14,854 bases of DNA from CAYMKL01 sp964390805 (GTDB taxonomy: Bacteria > Chloroflexota > Anaerolineae > VGOG01). Below the pieces are notes generated by a model that saw only the letters and a list, made by a program, of their open reading frames with translations, was not told the DNA's origin and ran no database searches. Location of the stretch: positions 1 through 14,854 of the forward strand of contig CAYMKL010000154.1 of the NCBI GenBank assembly GCA_964390805.1, read 5' to 3'. This document shows positions 6,142-14,182 of this stretch, one piece after another; position 1 is the stretch's first letter; each line of letters opens with the position of its first letter. A program made the position numbers and the translations under genes.

Positions 6142-8979
6142 ATGCCCTACACCACCGGTTCCCTAGTCAAAACCCGCGGCCGCGAGTGGGTTGTCCTACC
6201 TGAATCGGGCGACGACTGGTTGATCCTGCGCCCTCTTGGCGGCACCGACCGCGAGATCGCCGGCATCTACTTCCCCCTCGAAGGCGGCGACGTCCAGTCT
6301 GCTACCTTTGACCTGCCGGACCCCGACCGCCCCGGCGACTTCAACTCCTGCCGCCTGCTGCGGGACGCCGTGCGCCTAGGCTTTCGCTCCAGCGCTGGCC
6401 CGTTTCGCTCTTTCGCCCGGCTCAACGTCGAGCCCCGGCCCTACCAGTTGGTGCCGCTGCTCATGGCTCTCAAGCTGGACCCGCTGCGGCTGCTCATTGC
6501 CGACGACGTCGGCATCGGCAAGACCATTGAGGCCGGGCTGATCGCCCGCGAATTGCTCGACCGGGGTGAGGTGCAGCGCCTGGCGGTGCTCTGCCCGCCT
6601 CACCTGGCCGAGCAGTGGCAGGCCGAGTTGCAGAGCAAGTTCCACATCGAGGCCGAACTGGTGCTGCCCAGCACCGTCACCCGGCTGGAGCGCCACACCG
6701 CCGTGGGCCAATCCCTGTTCGACCTCTACCCCTACGTTGTCGTTTCCACCGAGTACATCAAGTCCAGCCGTCGCCGCGCCGACTTTGTGCGCGCCTGCCC
6801 AGAACTGGTGCTGGTGGACGAGGCCCACACCTGCGCGTTTTCGGCCGACCAGCGTCGCGGCCGCCATTTGCGCCACCAACTGTTGACAGAGCTGGCCCAG
6901 GATCAGGGCCGGCACCTGATCCTGGTCACGGCCACACCCCACAGCGGCCACGAGGGCGCTTTTCGCTCCCTGCTGGGATTGCTCAAGCCTGAGTTTCTGG
7001 ATCTCCCCGAAGACCTGACCGGCCCCCAGAACGAGCGCCATCGGCGGGTCGTGGCCGCCCACCTGGTGCAGCGCCGACGGGCGGACGTGCGCGCCTACCT
7101 GGACGCCGACACCCCGTTCCCAGAACGCGAAGACGCCGAGGAGACCTACACCCTCACCAACGAATACAAGAAGCTGTTCAATACCGTCCTGGCCTACGCC
7201 CGAGAACGGGTGCAGGACGAGACCGGCCCCCACTACCGCCAACGGGTGCGCTGGTGGTCGGCTCTGGCGCTGTTGCGCAGCCTGGCCAGCAGCCCTGCCG
7301 CCGCCGCTGCGACGCTGCGCACTCGCTCCAGCACCGCCGACACCGAAAGCCCCGAAGAAGCCGACGCCATCGGCGAGCGGTCGGTGCTGGACCTGGACGA
7401 TGTGGACACGGCCGAGTTCCTGGACGTCGCCCCCGGCGCCCAAGAGGGCGATGATCCCTCCCCCCCGACTTTGGGGGGGACTGAGGGGGGGCGCGAGCGC
7501 CTGCTGCGCCTGGCCCGCCGCGCCGACGCGTTGCGTGGCCCCAAGCAGGACGCCAAGCTGCGCCATGCTACTGAGTTGGTCAAGATCCTGCTCCAGGACG
7601 GCTATAGCCCCATCCTCTTTTGCCGCTTCATCCCCACCGCCGAGTACGTGGCCGAGGAGCTACGCAAGGCGCTTCCCAAGCGCGTCGAGGTGGCTGCCGT
7701 GACTGGCCTGCTGCCGCCAGCGGAGCGGGAGCTACGGGTGGAGCAGTTGGGGCAGCATCCTCAGCGGGTGCTGGTGGCCACCGATTGCCTGAGCGAAGGC
7801 ATCAACCTGCAGCAGCATTTCAACGCCGTGATGCACTACGACCTGAGCTGGAACCCCACCCGCCACGAGCAGCGCGAAGGACGGGCGGACCGCTACGGTC
7901 AGGCCAGCCCCACCGTGCGCGCCCTGACCTACTACGGCACCGACAACCAGATAGACGGCGTGGTGCTGGACGTGTTGCTGCGCAAGCACCGAACCATCCG
8001 TAACTCGCTGGGCATCTCCGTGCCGGTCCCTGGCAACACCAGCGAGGTGATTCAGGCATTGATGCAGGGCCTGTTGCTGCGGGGTAGCAGGGCCGATGCC
8101 CGGCAGTTGGCGCTTTTTGACCTCTCAGCCGCCGCTTACCAGGACTTGCACACCCGCTGGGACAATGTGACGGAGAAGGAGCGGCGCTCTCGCACCCTCT
8201 TTGCCCAGCGCACCATCAAGGTGGACGTGGTGGCCCAGGAATGGCAGGCCGTACGCCAGGCCATCGGCACGGGCGTGGATGTCCAGCGCTTCGTGGAAGA
8301 GGTGGTGACCGTCCACGGCGGCGCGGTGGCCCACAAAGCCAAGCACCTGGAGGTGCACCTGCCCAACCGGGCGGCCATCCGCGAGGCATGTGGCGGACAG
8401 GAGAGCTTCAAAGCCCGCTTCGAGCTGCCCGTGTCCGACGGCGTGCTGCACCTGACCCGCACTCACCCCATCGTCGAGGGCCTGGCCGCCTACGTGATGG
8501 ACGCCGCGCTGGATCCGTTGCTGGAGGGCCTGGCCCGCCGCTGCGGCGCGATCCGCACCCGCGCCGTTGAGCAGCGCACCACGCTGCTGCTGGTGCGCCT
8601 TCGCTATCACATTCTGGCTCAAAAAGGGGACGACGAGACGGCACTGCTGGCTGAGGATTGTCAACTGCTGGGCTTCACCGGCGCGCCGACCGCCGCCCGT
8701 TGGCTCTCGCCCGACGAGGCCGAAGCTTTACTCGACGCCCAACCTGCGGCCAACATCACCCCCCAGCAGGCCACCGCCTTCATCCAGCGGGTGGTGGACG
8801 GCTTTGAGCACCTGCGCCAGCCCTTGAACGAGGCCGCCACGCAGCACGGCCAGGAGTTGCTGGACGCCCACCGACGGGTGCGCCGGGCCAGTCGTGCCAA
8901 GGGCGTCCACTACGACGTCCGCCCGCACCTGCCGCCGGATGTGTTGGGAGTTTACGTCCTGCTGCCGGTAACGACATAG
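6142..8979 (+). CDS. drmD: SNF2-family helicase, DISARM DrmD type
   Basis: This 945-residue SNF2/Rad54-like ATPase is predicted to translocate on double-stranded DNA as a defence effector or sensor. Motifs in order are RPYQ (99-102), Walker A DDVGIGKT (121-128), DEAH (226-229), TATP (263-266), a variable linker at about 380-455, then motif V DCLSEGINL (548-556) and motif VI QREGRADRYGQ (577-587). The roughly 350 C-terminal residues carry no catalytic motif I recognise. Size and motif set fit DrmD, the hallmark of class 1 DISARM, and the neighbouring PglX-like methyltransferase supports that name. The ATG lies 3 nt after the helicase stop; a GGAGG at 6123-6127 inside the upstream gene is rather distant, so translational coupling is likely. 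A GC-rich hairpin-forming repeat is inserted in frame in the linker. A generic SNF2 helicase of another defence type is the main alternative. Confidence 0.85.
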   Translation: MPYTTGSLVKTRGREWVVLPESGDDWLILRPLGGTDREIAGIYFPLEGGDVQSATFDLPDPDRPGDFNSCRLLRDAVRLGFRSSAGPFRSFARLNVEPRPYQLVPLLMALKLDPLRLLIADDVGIGKTIEAGLIARELLDRGEVQRLAVLCPPHLAEQWQAELQSKFHIEAELVLPSTVTRLERHTAVGQSLFDLYPYVVVSTEYIKSSRRRADFVRACPELVLVDEAHTCAFSADQRRGRHLRHQLLTELAQDQGRHLILVTATPHSGHEGAFRSLLGLLKPEFLDLPEDLTGPQNERHRRVVAAHLVQRRRADVRAYLDADTPFPEREDAEETYTLTNEYKKLFNTVLAYARERVQDETGPHYRQRVRWWSALALLRSLASSPAAAAATLRTRSSTADTESPEEADAIGERSVLDLDDVDTAEFLDVAPGAQEGDDPSPPTLGGTEGGRERLLRLARRADALRGPKQDAKLRHATELVKILLQDGYSPILFCRFIPTAEYVAEELRKALPKRVEVAAVTGLLPPAERELRVEQLGQHPQRVLVATDCLSEGINLQQHFNAVMHYDLSWNPTRHEQREGRADRYGQASPTVRALTYYGTDNQIDGVVLDVLLRKHRTIRNSLGISVPVPGNTSEVIQALMQGLLLRGSRADARQLALFDLSAAAYQDLHTRWDNVTEKERRSRTLFAQRTIKVDVVAQEWQAVRQAIGTGVDVQRFVEEVVTVHGGAVAHKAKHLEVHLPNRAAIREACGGQESFKARFELPVSDGVLHLTRTHPIVEGLAAYVMDAALDPLLEGLARRCGAIRTRAVEQRTTLLLVRLRYHILAQKGDDETALLAEDCQLLGFTGAPTAARWLSPDEAEALLDAQPAANITPQQATAFIQRVVDGFEHLRQPLNEAATQHGQELLDAHRRVRRASRAKGVHYDVRPHLPPDVLGVYVLLPVTT
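7456..7491 (+). repeat. In-frame palindromic C-run/G-run repeat in the drmD linker
   Basis: Seven C (7460-7466), a six-base loop GACTTT, and seven G (7473-7479) make a hairpin; an outer CCCTC (7456-7460) can also pair with GAGGG (7483-7487). The element is translated as PSPPTLGGTEGG (residues 439-450), a low-complexity proline/glycine tract in the linker between the two RecA lobes, where an insertion is tolerated. Its form resembles short dispersed palindromes that turn up inside and between genes of some GC-rich bacteria. Confidence 0.6.
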
Positions 8980-8999
8980 CACGCATGCAGGCTCCAAAG

Positions 9000-9077
9000 C
9001 CCGTCCCCGGGCGACTTGGCGGGTCAAGCTCACCCTCTTACCGTAGCGGGAGTCCCCGAAGACGACCCGGGGACGGG
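9000..9077 (+). repeat. 12-bp perfect inverted repeat in the drmD-methyltransferase gap
   Basis: CCCGTCCCCGGG (9000-9011) and CCCGGGGACGGG (9066-9077) are exact reverse complements separated by 54 nt. The right arm could instead pair locally, GTCCCCG (9052-9058) with CGGGGAC (9068-9074), giving a tighter hairpin. No T tract follows. It could be an mRNA-stabilising or attenuating structure just after the drmD stop, or a dispersed palindromic repeat. The sequence shows the pairing only. Confidence 0.6.
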
Positions 9078-9149
9078 TCTTACGAGCATTTGAGCTTGAT
9101 TCACGTTGTTACGTCTTAGGCAATGTCAGTAAGTTAAGGGGTATACCCC

Positions 9150-9248
9150 AGACCTGACAGGTTTCACAAGTCACTTCTCGACGCAAATGTGCCCAGGATC
9201 GGGCCGAATCTAGATGAAAACGACACCTTCTAGAAACCTGTCAGGTCT
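9150..9248. repeat. 16-bp perfect inverted repeat bounding a 99-bp element
   Basis: AGACCTGACAGGTTTC (9150-9165) is the exact reverse complement of GAAACCTGTCAGGTCT (9233-9248). Each arm also contains a near-palindrome CCTGACAGG/CCTGTCAGG. The 67-bp interior has no reading frame of note. The shape is that of a small non-autonomous element or a dispersed REP-like pair. It ends 15 bp before the methyltransferase start codon, so it also lies in that gene's regulatory region. I see no clear target-site duplication. Confidence 0.65.
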
Positions 9249-9263
9249 TAGCACGGAGCATGT

Positions 9264-12200
9264 ATGAGAACCGTATCTCGCACCACCTTCACCACCGTCA
9301 AAACCGAGGGCGCTATCCTGCCCGCCGACTTGCTGCAACGGATTACCGAAGGCAAGGGGCTGGACGGGCTGCGGCCAGAGGACTACCATCTGCTGCCCAA
9401 CGAGCGGCTCAACGAGGCCATTAACCGCTCCTGGAACCGCTGCCAGAGCGCGTGGGCCAGTTTTGACCAGCAACGAGGCCGCCTGCCCGCCACCGACACC
9501 GGCACCACCCTCACCCGCCAGCGCTGGCTGCTCATCCTCTTCCAGGAGCTAGGCTACGGCCGCTTGCAGTTCGCCGGAGGTCTGCCGCTGGACGGCGCCA
9601 CCTACCCCATCAGCCACTCGTGGGGCCACGTCCCCATCCACCTGATCACTTTTCGTCAAGACCTGGACCGGCGCGGCGAGGTGCGGGGCGCGGTGAAGCG
9701 CAGTCCCCACAGCCTGCTGCAAGAGTTCCTCAACCGCTCCGACGACCACCTGTGGGGCTTTGCCAGCAACGGCCTGCGCCTGCGGGTGCTGCGCGACAAC
9801 GTCAGTCTCACCCGCGCCGCCTACGTGGAGTTCGACCTGGAAGCCATGATGGCCGGCGAGCTCTACGCCGACTTCGCGCTGCTGTGGCTGGTCTGCCACC
9901 AGAGCCGGGTCGAAGGCGACCTGCCGAGCGAGTACTGGCTGGAGCGTTGGTCCAAAGCGGCGGCGGACCAGGGCGTGCGCGCGCTGGATGCCCTGCGCAG
10001 CGGCGTACGGGAGGCCATCGTCGCCCTGGGCCGGGGCTTCCTGGCCCACCGGGCCAATGCCGCGCTCAAAGCTCGTCTCCAGTCCGGCGAGCTGGGCGCG
10101 CAGGACTACTACCGGCAACTCCTGCGGCTGGTCTACCGCCTCATCTTCCTTTTTGTGGCTGAGGACCGGGAGCTGTTGCTGCTGCCCGACACGCCCGACG
10201 GTATCCAGCGCCATTACGCTGACTTCTACTCCGTCCGCCGCCTGCGCGACATGGCCGAAACCCTGCGCGGCGGCCCCCACGCCGACCTCTACCGCGGCCT
10301 GCGCCTGATCTTCACCCTGCTGCGCGATGGCTATCCAGCCCTGGGCCTGCCCGCCCTGGGCAGCTTTCTCTTCTCCGAGCGGGCCACGCCCGATCTGGAC
10401 GAAGCCGACCTGGCCAACGGCGCGCTGCTGGAGGCCGTCCGCGCCCTGGCCTTCACCATCGAGGGCAAGGTGCGCCGCCCGGTGGACTATCGCAATCTGG
10501 GCGCGGAGGAGCTGGGCAGCGTCTACGAGTCCCTGCTGGAACTCCACCCCCAGCTCAACGCCGACGCCGCGGCCTTTGAGCTCGACGTGGCTGCCGGCTC
10601 CGAGCGCAAGACCACCGGCAGCTATTACACGCCGGCGTCGTTGATACACTGTCTGCTGGATTCGGCGCTGGAGCCCGTGGTCGAGGATAGGCTGAAGGCC
10701 GTGAAACGTGAGGGCGTGAAACGTGAAGAGGAGGCCATCCTCAGCATTAAGGTCGTGGATCCCGCCTGCGGTTCCGGCCATTTCCTCATCGCTGCCGCCC
10801 ACCGCCTGGCCCGCCACCTGGCCCGCGTGCGCACTGGCGACGACGAGCCTGCCCCCGCCGAGCTGCGCGCCGCCCTGCGCGACGTGGTGCGCCACTGCAT
10901 CCACGGCGTGGACATCAACCCCATGGCTGTGGAGCTGTGCAAAGTGGCCCTGTGGATGGAGACGCTGGACCCTGGCAAGCCGTTGAGCTTCCTGGATCGC
11001 AACATCCAGTGTGGCAACAGTCTCATCGGGGCCACGCCCGCCCTGCTGGACAGGGGAATACCCAACGAGGCGTTCAAGCCGATCACGGGGGATGACAAGG
11101 CATATTGCCGCGAGTTCAAGAAAAAGAACCGACAGCAGCGCAGCGGACAGCTCAGCTTCTTGACGCCCGATTTGCAGCCCTGGGAGCGATTGGGCAACCT
11201 GGCAGCCAGCATGATGAGCCTGGACGCCATTGAGGACGACACCCTGGACAACGTGCGCCGCAAGCAGGAGATGTACGAGTCGCTGGTGCGCTCGTCGGAC
11301 TACCGCTACGGGCGGCTGTGGGCCGATGCCTGGTGCGCCGCCTTCGTCTGGAAAAAGACCAAGGAGTTCGCCTACCCCATCACCGAGGAAGTGTTCCGCA
11401 ACATCGAGCGCAACCCCTTCAACCTGCCCAAGTGGATGGGAGAGGAGATCGAGCGGCTGCGGGAGCAATACCAGTTCTTCCACTGGCACCTGGCCTTTCC
11501 GCACGTGTTCTCTATGCCAGCGGCTGGGGAGGAAGCTGAGAACGAGCAGACGGGATGGAATGGCGGCTTTGACGTGGTGCTGGGCAACCCGCCGTGGGAG
11601 CGGGTCAAGTTGCAGCAGAAAGAGTTCTTTGCCACGCGCTCGCCCGACATCGCCGAGGCGCGCACGGCAGCCGAACGCAGAAAGCTCATCGCGGCGCTGC
11701 CCAAAAACGACCCCGACCTGCACCGAGCCTACCTCAGGGGGCTGCGCAAGAGCGAGGCAGTGAGCAGTTTCCTGCGCACCGGTGGGCGCTATCCGCTTTC
11801 GGCCGTGGGTGACGTGAACACCTACCAGGTCTTTGCCGGACTGGCGCGGCAGATCGTGGACCGGCGCGGGCGGGCCGGCATCGTCGTGCCTACCGGCATC
11901 GCCACCGATTATTTCAACCGCGACTATTTCGGCGCGCTGGTCAACGGGAAAGAGCTGGCCAGCCTGTACGATTTCGAGAACCGCGAGGGGTTGTTCCCCA
12001 GTGTGCATCGTAGCTACAAATTCAGCCTGCTGACGCTGAGCGGGCCGGAGGCCCCGGTCGAGCAGGCTGAATTTGCCTTCTTTGTGCACCAGCCTGACCA
12101 ACTGCGCGACCCCGAGCGGCGCTTTGCCCTCACGCGCGACGACCTGCGGCGCATCAACCCCAACACCAGCACCTGCCCGGTCTTTCGCACGCGGCGTGAC

Positions 12201-13259
12201 GCCGACCTGACCCGCACCATCTACGCCCGTGTACCGGTGCTGGTGGACGAGGCAGCGGGCGAGAACCCTTGGGGGGTGTCGTTTTTGCGAATGTTTGATA
12301 TGGCGAACGACTCCAGCCTGTTCCGTACGCGGGAGCAGTTGGAAACCGAGGGTTTTATGCTACAGGGCAATCGTTTCGTACGCGGGGGTGAGGTGCGACT
12401 ACCTTTGTATGAGGCGAAGATGGCGAACATTTTTGATCATCGGGCTGCCCACGTTGTACTCAGTGATACCGCGACTGTGCGCCAAGGACAACCGAAACGG
12501 CTCAATGCACAGAAACATGCTGACCCAGAACTGCTTCCACTCCCACGATACTGGGTGAAACAAGCTGGCGTGTTAGGGCAATTGGGCGACTATGGGCTAT
12601 CAGGTCTACTTGGTTTTACCGATGTCACCAGTCCCACCAACGAGAGGACAATGCTTGCAACGCTCCTGCCCATTGTTGGAGTTGGTCACACAATGCCCTT
12701 GATTTTCCCCTCGACGCACAGCATTGGTTTGCTGGTGTTCTTGGCAAATCTGAACTCATTTGTCTTTGACTACGTGGGCAGACAGAAGGTTGGTGGAATT
12801 CACTACACCTATTTCATATTGCGCCAGATCCCTATTCTTCCACTCGACCGCTACGCCCCCGAAAGGTTGGATTTCATCATGCCCCGCGTGCTCGAACTCA
12901 CCTACACCGCCTGGGACCTGCAACCCTTCGCCCAGGACTGCGGCTACCATGGCCCGCCCTTCCGCTGGGACGAAGAGCGCCGCTTCCTGCTGCGCTGCGA
13001 GTTGGACGCCGCCTACTTCCACCTCTACGGCATCCCCTGCGACGACGTGGACTACATCATGGACACCTTCCCCATCGTCAAGCGCAAAGACGAAGCCACC
13101 CACGGCGAGTACCGCACCAAGCGCGTCATCCTAGAGATCTACGACGCCATGCAGCAGGCCATCGAGACCGGCCAGCCCTACCAGACCCGGCTCGACCCGC
13201 CGCCTGCCGATCCACGGGTGGCGCATCCGCCAAGGAATGAATCTGATGTACTGGCGTGA
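9264..13259 (+). CDS. drmMI: N6-adenine DNA methyltransferase, PglX/DrmMI (Eco57I) type
   Basis: This 1331-residue protein is predicted to methylate adenine in host DNA using S-adenosylmethionine, marking self. The N-terminal 430 residues include a conserved stretch around HLWGFASNGLRLRVLRDN (162-179), possibly a degenerate type IIG nuclease fold; I see no convincing catalytic triad. TGSYYTP (451-457) leads into the methylase domain: motif I DPACGSGHF (499-507), GVDINP (548-553) and catalytic NPPW (775-778). Residues about 1000-1195 look like the target-recognition domain, with LPLYEAKMANIFDHR, TNERT and FDYVGRQKVGG; their DNA is poorer in GC than both flanks. A conserved tail follows and is duplicated downstream. 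GGAG (9255-9258) lies 5 nt before the ATG; an out-of-frame ATG at 9260 is rejected. Pairing with drmD points to DrmMI; a BREX PglX is less likely because no pglZ or brxC is present. Confidence 0.88.
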   Translation: MRTVSRTTFTTVKTEGAILPADLLQRITEGKGLDGLRPEDYHLLPNERLNEAINRSWNRCQSAWASFDQQRGRLPATDTGTTLTRQRWLLILFQELGYGRLQFAGGLPLDGATYPISHSWGHVPIHLITFRQDLDRRGEVRGAVKRSPHSLLQEFLNRSDDHLWGFASNGLRLRVLRDNVSLTRAAYVEFDLEAMMAGELYADFALLWLVCHQSRVEGDLPSEYWLERWSKAAADQGVRALDALRSGVREAIVALGRGFLAHRANAALKARLQSGELGAQDYYRQLLRLVYRLIFLFVAEDRELLLLPDTPDGIQRHYADFYSVRRLRDMAETLRGGPHADLYRGLRLIFTLLRDGYPALGLPALGSFLFSERATPDLDEADLANGALLEAVRALAFTIEGKVRRPVDYRNLGAEELGSVYESLLELHPQLNADAAAFELDVAAGSERKTTGSYYTPASLIHCLLDSALEPVVEDRLKAVKREGVKREEEAILSIKVVDPACGSGHFLIAAAHRLARHLARVRTGDDEPAPAELRAALRDVVRHCIHGVDINPMAVELCKVALWMETLDPGKPLSFLDRNIQCGNSLIGATPALLDRGIPNEAFKPITGDDKAYCREFKKKNRQQRSGQLSFLTPDLQPWERLGNLAASMMSLDAIEDDTLDNVRRKQEMYESLVRSSDYRYGRLWADAWCAAFVWKKTKEFAYPITEEVFRNIERNPFNLPKWMGEEIERLREQYQFFHWHLAFPHVFSMPAAGEEAENEQTGWNGGFDVVLGNPPWERVKLQQKEFFATRSPDIAEARTAAERRKLIAALPKNDPDLHRAYLRGLRKSEAVSSFLRTGGRYPLSAVGDVNTYQVFAGLARQIVDRRGRAGIVVPTGIATDYFNRDYFGALVNGKELASLYDFENREGLFPSVHRSYKFSLLTLSGPEAPVEQAEFAFFVHQPDQLRDPERRFALTRDDLRRINPNTSTCPVFRTRRDADLTRTIYARVPVLVDEAAGENPWGVSFLRMFDMANDSSLFRTREQLETEGFMLQGNRFVRGGEVRLPLYEAKMANIFDHRAAHVVLSDTATVRQGQPKRLNAQKHADPELLPLPRYWVKQAGVLGQLGDYGLSGLLGFTDVTSPTNERTMLATLLPIVGVGHTMPLIFPSTHSIGLLVFLANLNSFVFDYVGRQKVGGIHYTYFILRQIPILPLDRYAPERLDFIMPRVLELTYTAWDLQPFAQDCGYHGPPFRWDEERRFLLRCELDAAYFHLYGIPCDDVDYIMDTFPIVKRKDEATHGEYRTKRVILEIYDAMQQAIETGQPYQTRLDPPPADPRVAHPPRNESDVLA
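10701..10726 (+). repeat. Short direct repeat inside the methyltransferase
   Basis: GTGAAACGTGA occurs at 10701-10711 and again at 10716-10726, encoding VKREGVKRE (residues 480-488). It lies in the charged linker between the TGSYYTP motif and methylase motif I. A slipped-strand duplication or the remnant of an inserted dispersed repeat would both explain it. Confidence 0.5.
12270..12845 (+). other. Low-GC target-recognition segment of the methyltransferase
   Basis: Hand-counted 60-base blocks give 53% GC (12421-12480), 53% (12541-12600), 50% (12601-12660) and 45% (12721-12780), against 70% at 12121-12180 and 70% at 12901-12960. The reading frame is intact throughout. The segment encodes residues about 1003-1194, where PglX- and MmeI-like enzymes carry their DNA-specificity domain. 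The change in base and codon use suggests that this domain was imported separately from the rest of the gene. Boundaries are approximate. Confidence 0.6.
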
Positions 13260-13300
13260 ATGGAGGGCTGAGAGAGAAGCCGATGTTGTATCTGGAGAAG
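12996..13300 (+). repeat. Duplicated methyltransferase 3' end, copy 1
   Basis: This is the functional copy of a direct repeat whose partner lies exactly 923 bp to the right (13919-14223). Identity is 249 of 264 positions through the stop codon, with no gaps, and continues with four changes over the next 41 bases before breaking down. It encodes the last 87 residues of the methyltransferase. Confidence 0.9.
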
Positions 13301-13396
13301 GTGTTGGCGAGTTGATTACGGTTACGGTCATGATCAGAAACTGAAACGAGAGGGATAGATGCTCGCAATCACCTGTCCACACCCAAAGACAACTCT

Positions 13397-13402
13397 AGGA
13401 GG
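13397..13402 (+). promoter_or_regulatory. Shine-Dalgarno AGGAGG supporting a GTG start
   Basis: A perfect AGGAGG lies 5 nt before GTG at 13408 and identifies that GTG as the start of the pentapeptide gene. The 148-nt gap before it otherwise holds only the tail of repeat copy 1; I see no convincing promoter. Confidence 0.75.
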
Positions 13403-13407
13403 ATCCA

Positions 13408-13818
13408 GTGAAAGTAAAGACAGCAGAACAACTCGTTCGCCAATATGAGGCCGGGGAACGGGATTTCCGTAAGTCCAAGCTGCAGAACGCCGAGCTGGAG
13501 GGGGCCGACTTAAGGGAGGTCAATCTAGAGGGGGCCGACTTGACGTGGGCCAACCTGCGCAATGCCGACCTGGAAGGGGCCAGCCTCAGAAAGGTCTGGA
13601 TGCCCGGGGCCAACCTGCGGAGTGCCAACCTGACGGGAGCCAACCTGGAAGGGGCCAGCCTAAGCGGCGCCATCCTAACCGAGGCCAACCTGCGGAACGC
13701 CATCCTGAACGCGGCCCACCTGGAAGGGGCCAACCTATGGAAAGCTGACCTGAGCGGGGCCAGGGTGTACGCGACATGGACAGGAGCTCTCATGCCCAAC
13801 GGCTCTATAGCTCCATAA
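13408..13818 (+). CDS. Pentapeptide-repeat protein
   Basis: This 136-residue protein begins with a short helical cap (VKTAEQLVRQYEAGERDF, residues 3-20) followed by about 20 pentapeptides of the A(D/N)LxG type. The central leucine, or a close substitute, falls every five residues from 25 to 120. Such repeats form a right-handed square beta-helix, here roughly five coils, and the protein should be cytoplasmic because there is no signal peptide. Known pentapeptide proteins include DNA mimics such as Qnr and MfpA, but most members are of unknown function and nothing here shows which applies. It starts at a GTG behind a perfect Shine-Dalgarno and is bracketed by the two copies of the methyltransferase tail, so it may be a passenger of that duplication rather than a member of the defence operon. 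Confidence 0.85.
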   Translation: MKVKTAEQLVRQYEAGERDFRKSKLQNAELEGADLREVNLEGADLTWANLRNADLEGASLRKVWMPGANLRSANLTGANLEGASLSGAILTEANLRNAILNAAHLEGANLWKADLSGARVYATWTGALMPNGSIAP

Positions 13819-13864
13819 AAAAGCCAAGCTAGGCGAGCTCCTTGTCAAAAAGAACGGGATCCGC

Positions 13865-14182
13865 ATGATGGGAGTGGAAGCCGACAACTGGCCCTGCGGC
13901 TGCCTGCGACTCGTCAGGTGCGAGCTGGACGCCGCCTACTTCCACCTCTACGGCATCGCCCGCCACGACGTGGACTACATCATGGACACCTTCCCCATCG
14001 TCAAGCGCAAGGACGAAGCCGCCCACGGCGAGTACCGCACCAAGCGCGTCATGCTGGAGATCTACGACGCCATGCAGCAGGCCATCGAGACAGGCCAGCC
14101 CTACCAGACCTTGCTCGACCCGCCGCCTGCGGATCCGCGGGTGGCGCATCCGCCAAGGGATGAATCTGATGTACTGGTGTGA
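13865..14182 (+). pseudogene. Methyltransferase C-terminal fragment (duplicated tail)
   Basis: This reading frame of 105 codons has its last 88 codons matching the methyltransferase C-terminus, with eight changed residues in 87. It lacks every catalytic and target-recognition motif. The first residues (MMGVEADNWPCGCLRLVR) are unrelated to the methyltransferase, and the frame stays open back to 13811. Only a weak GGGA precedes the ATG. It is best read as the remnant of a second methyltransferase allele or a segmental duplication. Because the frame is intact and all length is preserved, expression as a small free tail domain cannot be excluded. Confidence 0.7.

Noticed and set aside
6376..7566. 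396-codon open frame on the minus strand opposite drmD
   Set aside because: Low-complexity glycine/glutamine-rich translation without motifs; a by-product of codon bias in drmD.
9150..9248. Intrinsic terminator
   Set aside because: The loop is 67 nt and neither side has a T tract directly after the stem.
9549..12101. 850-codon open frame on the minus strand
   Set aside because: It lies entirely opposite the methyltransferase and has no family motifs; long antisense frames are expected opposite GC-rich genes with strong codon bias.
9264..13259. BREX PglX assignment
   Set aside because: The methylase is PglX-like, but no pglZ, brxC or lon-like gene is present and the neighbour is DrmD, so a DISARM-type methylase fits better.
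13865..14182. Independent functional gene
   Set aside because: It is a near copy of a domain tail joined to unrelated residues, with only a weak ribosome-binding site; a remnant is the simpler reading.
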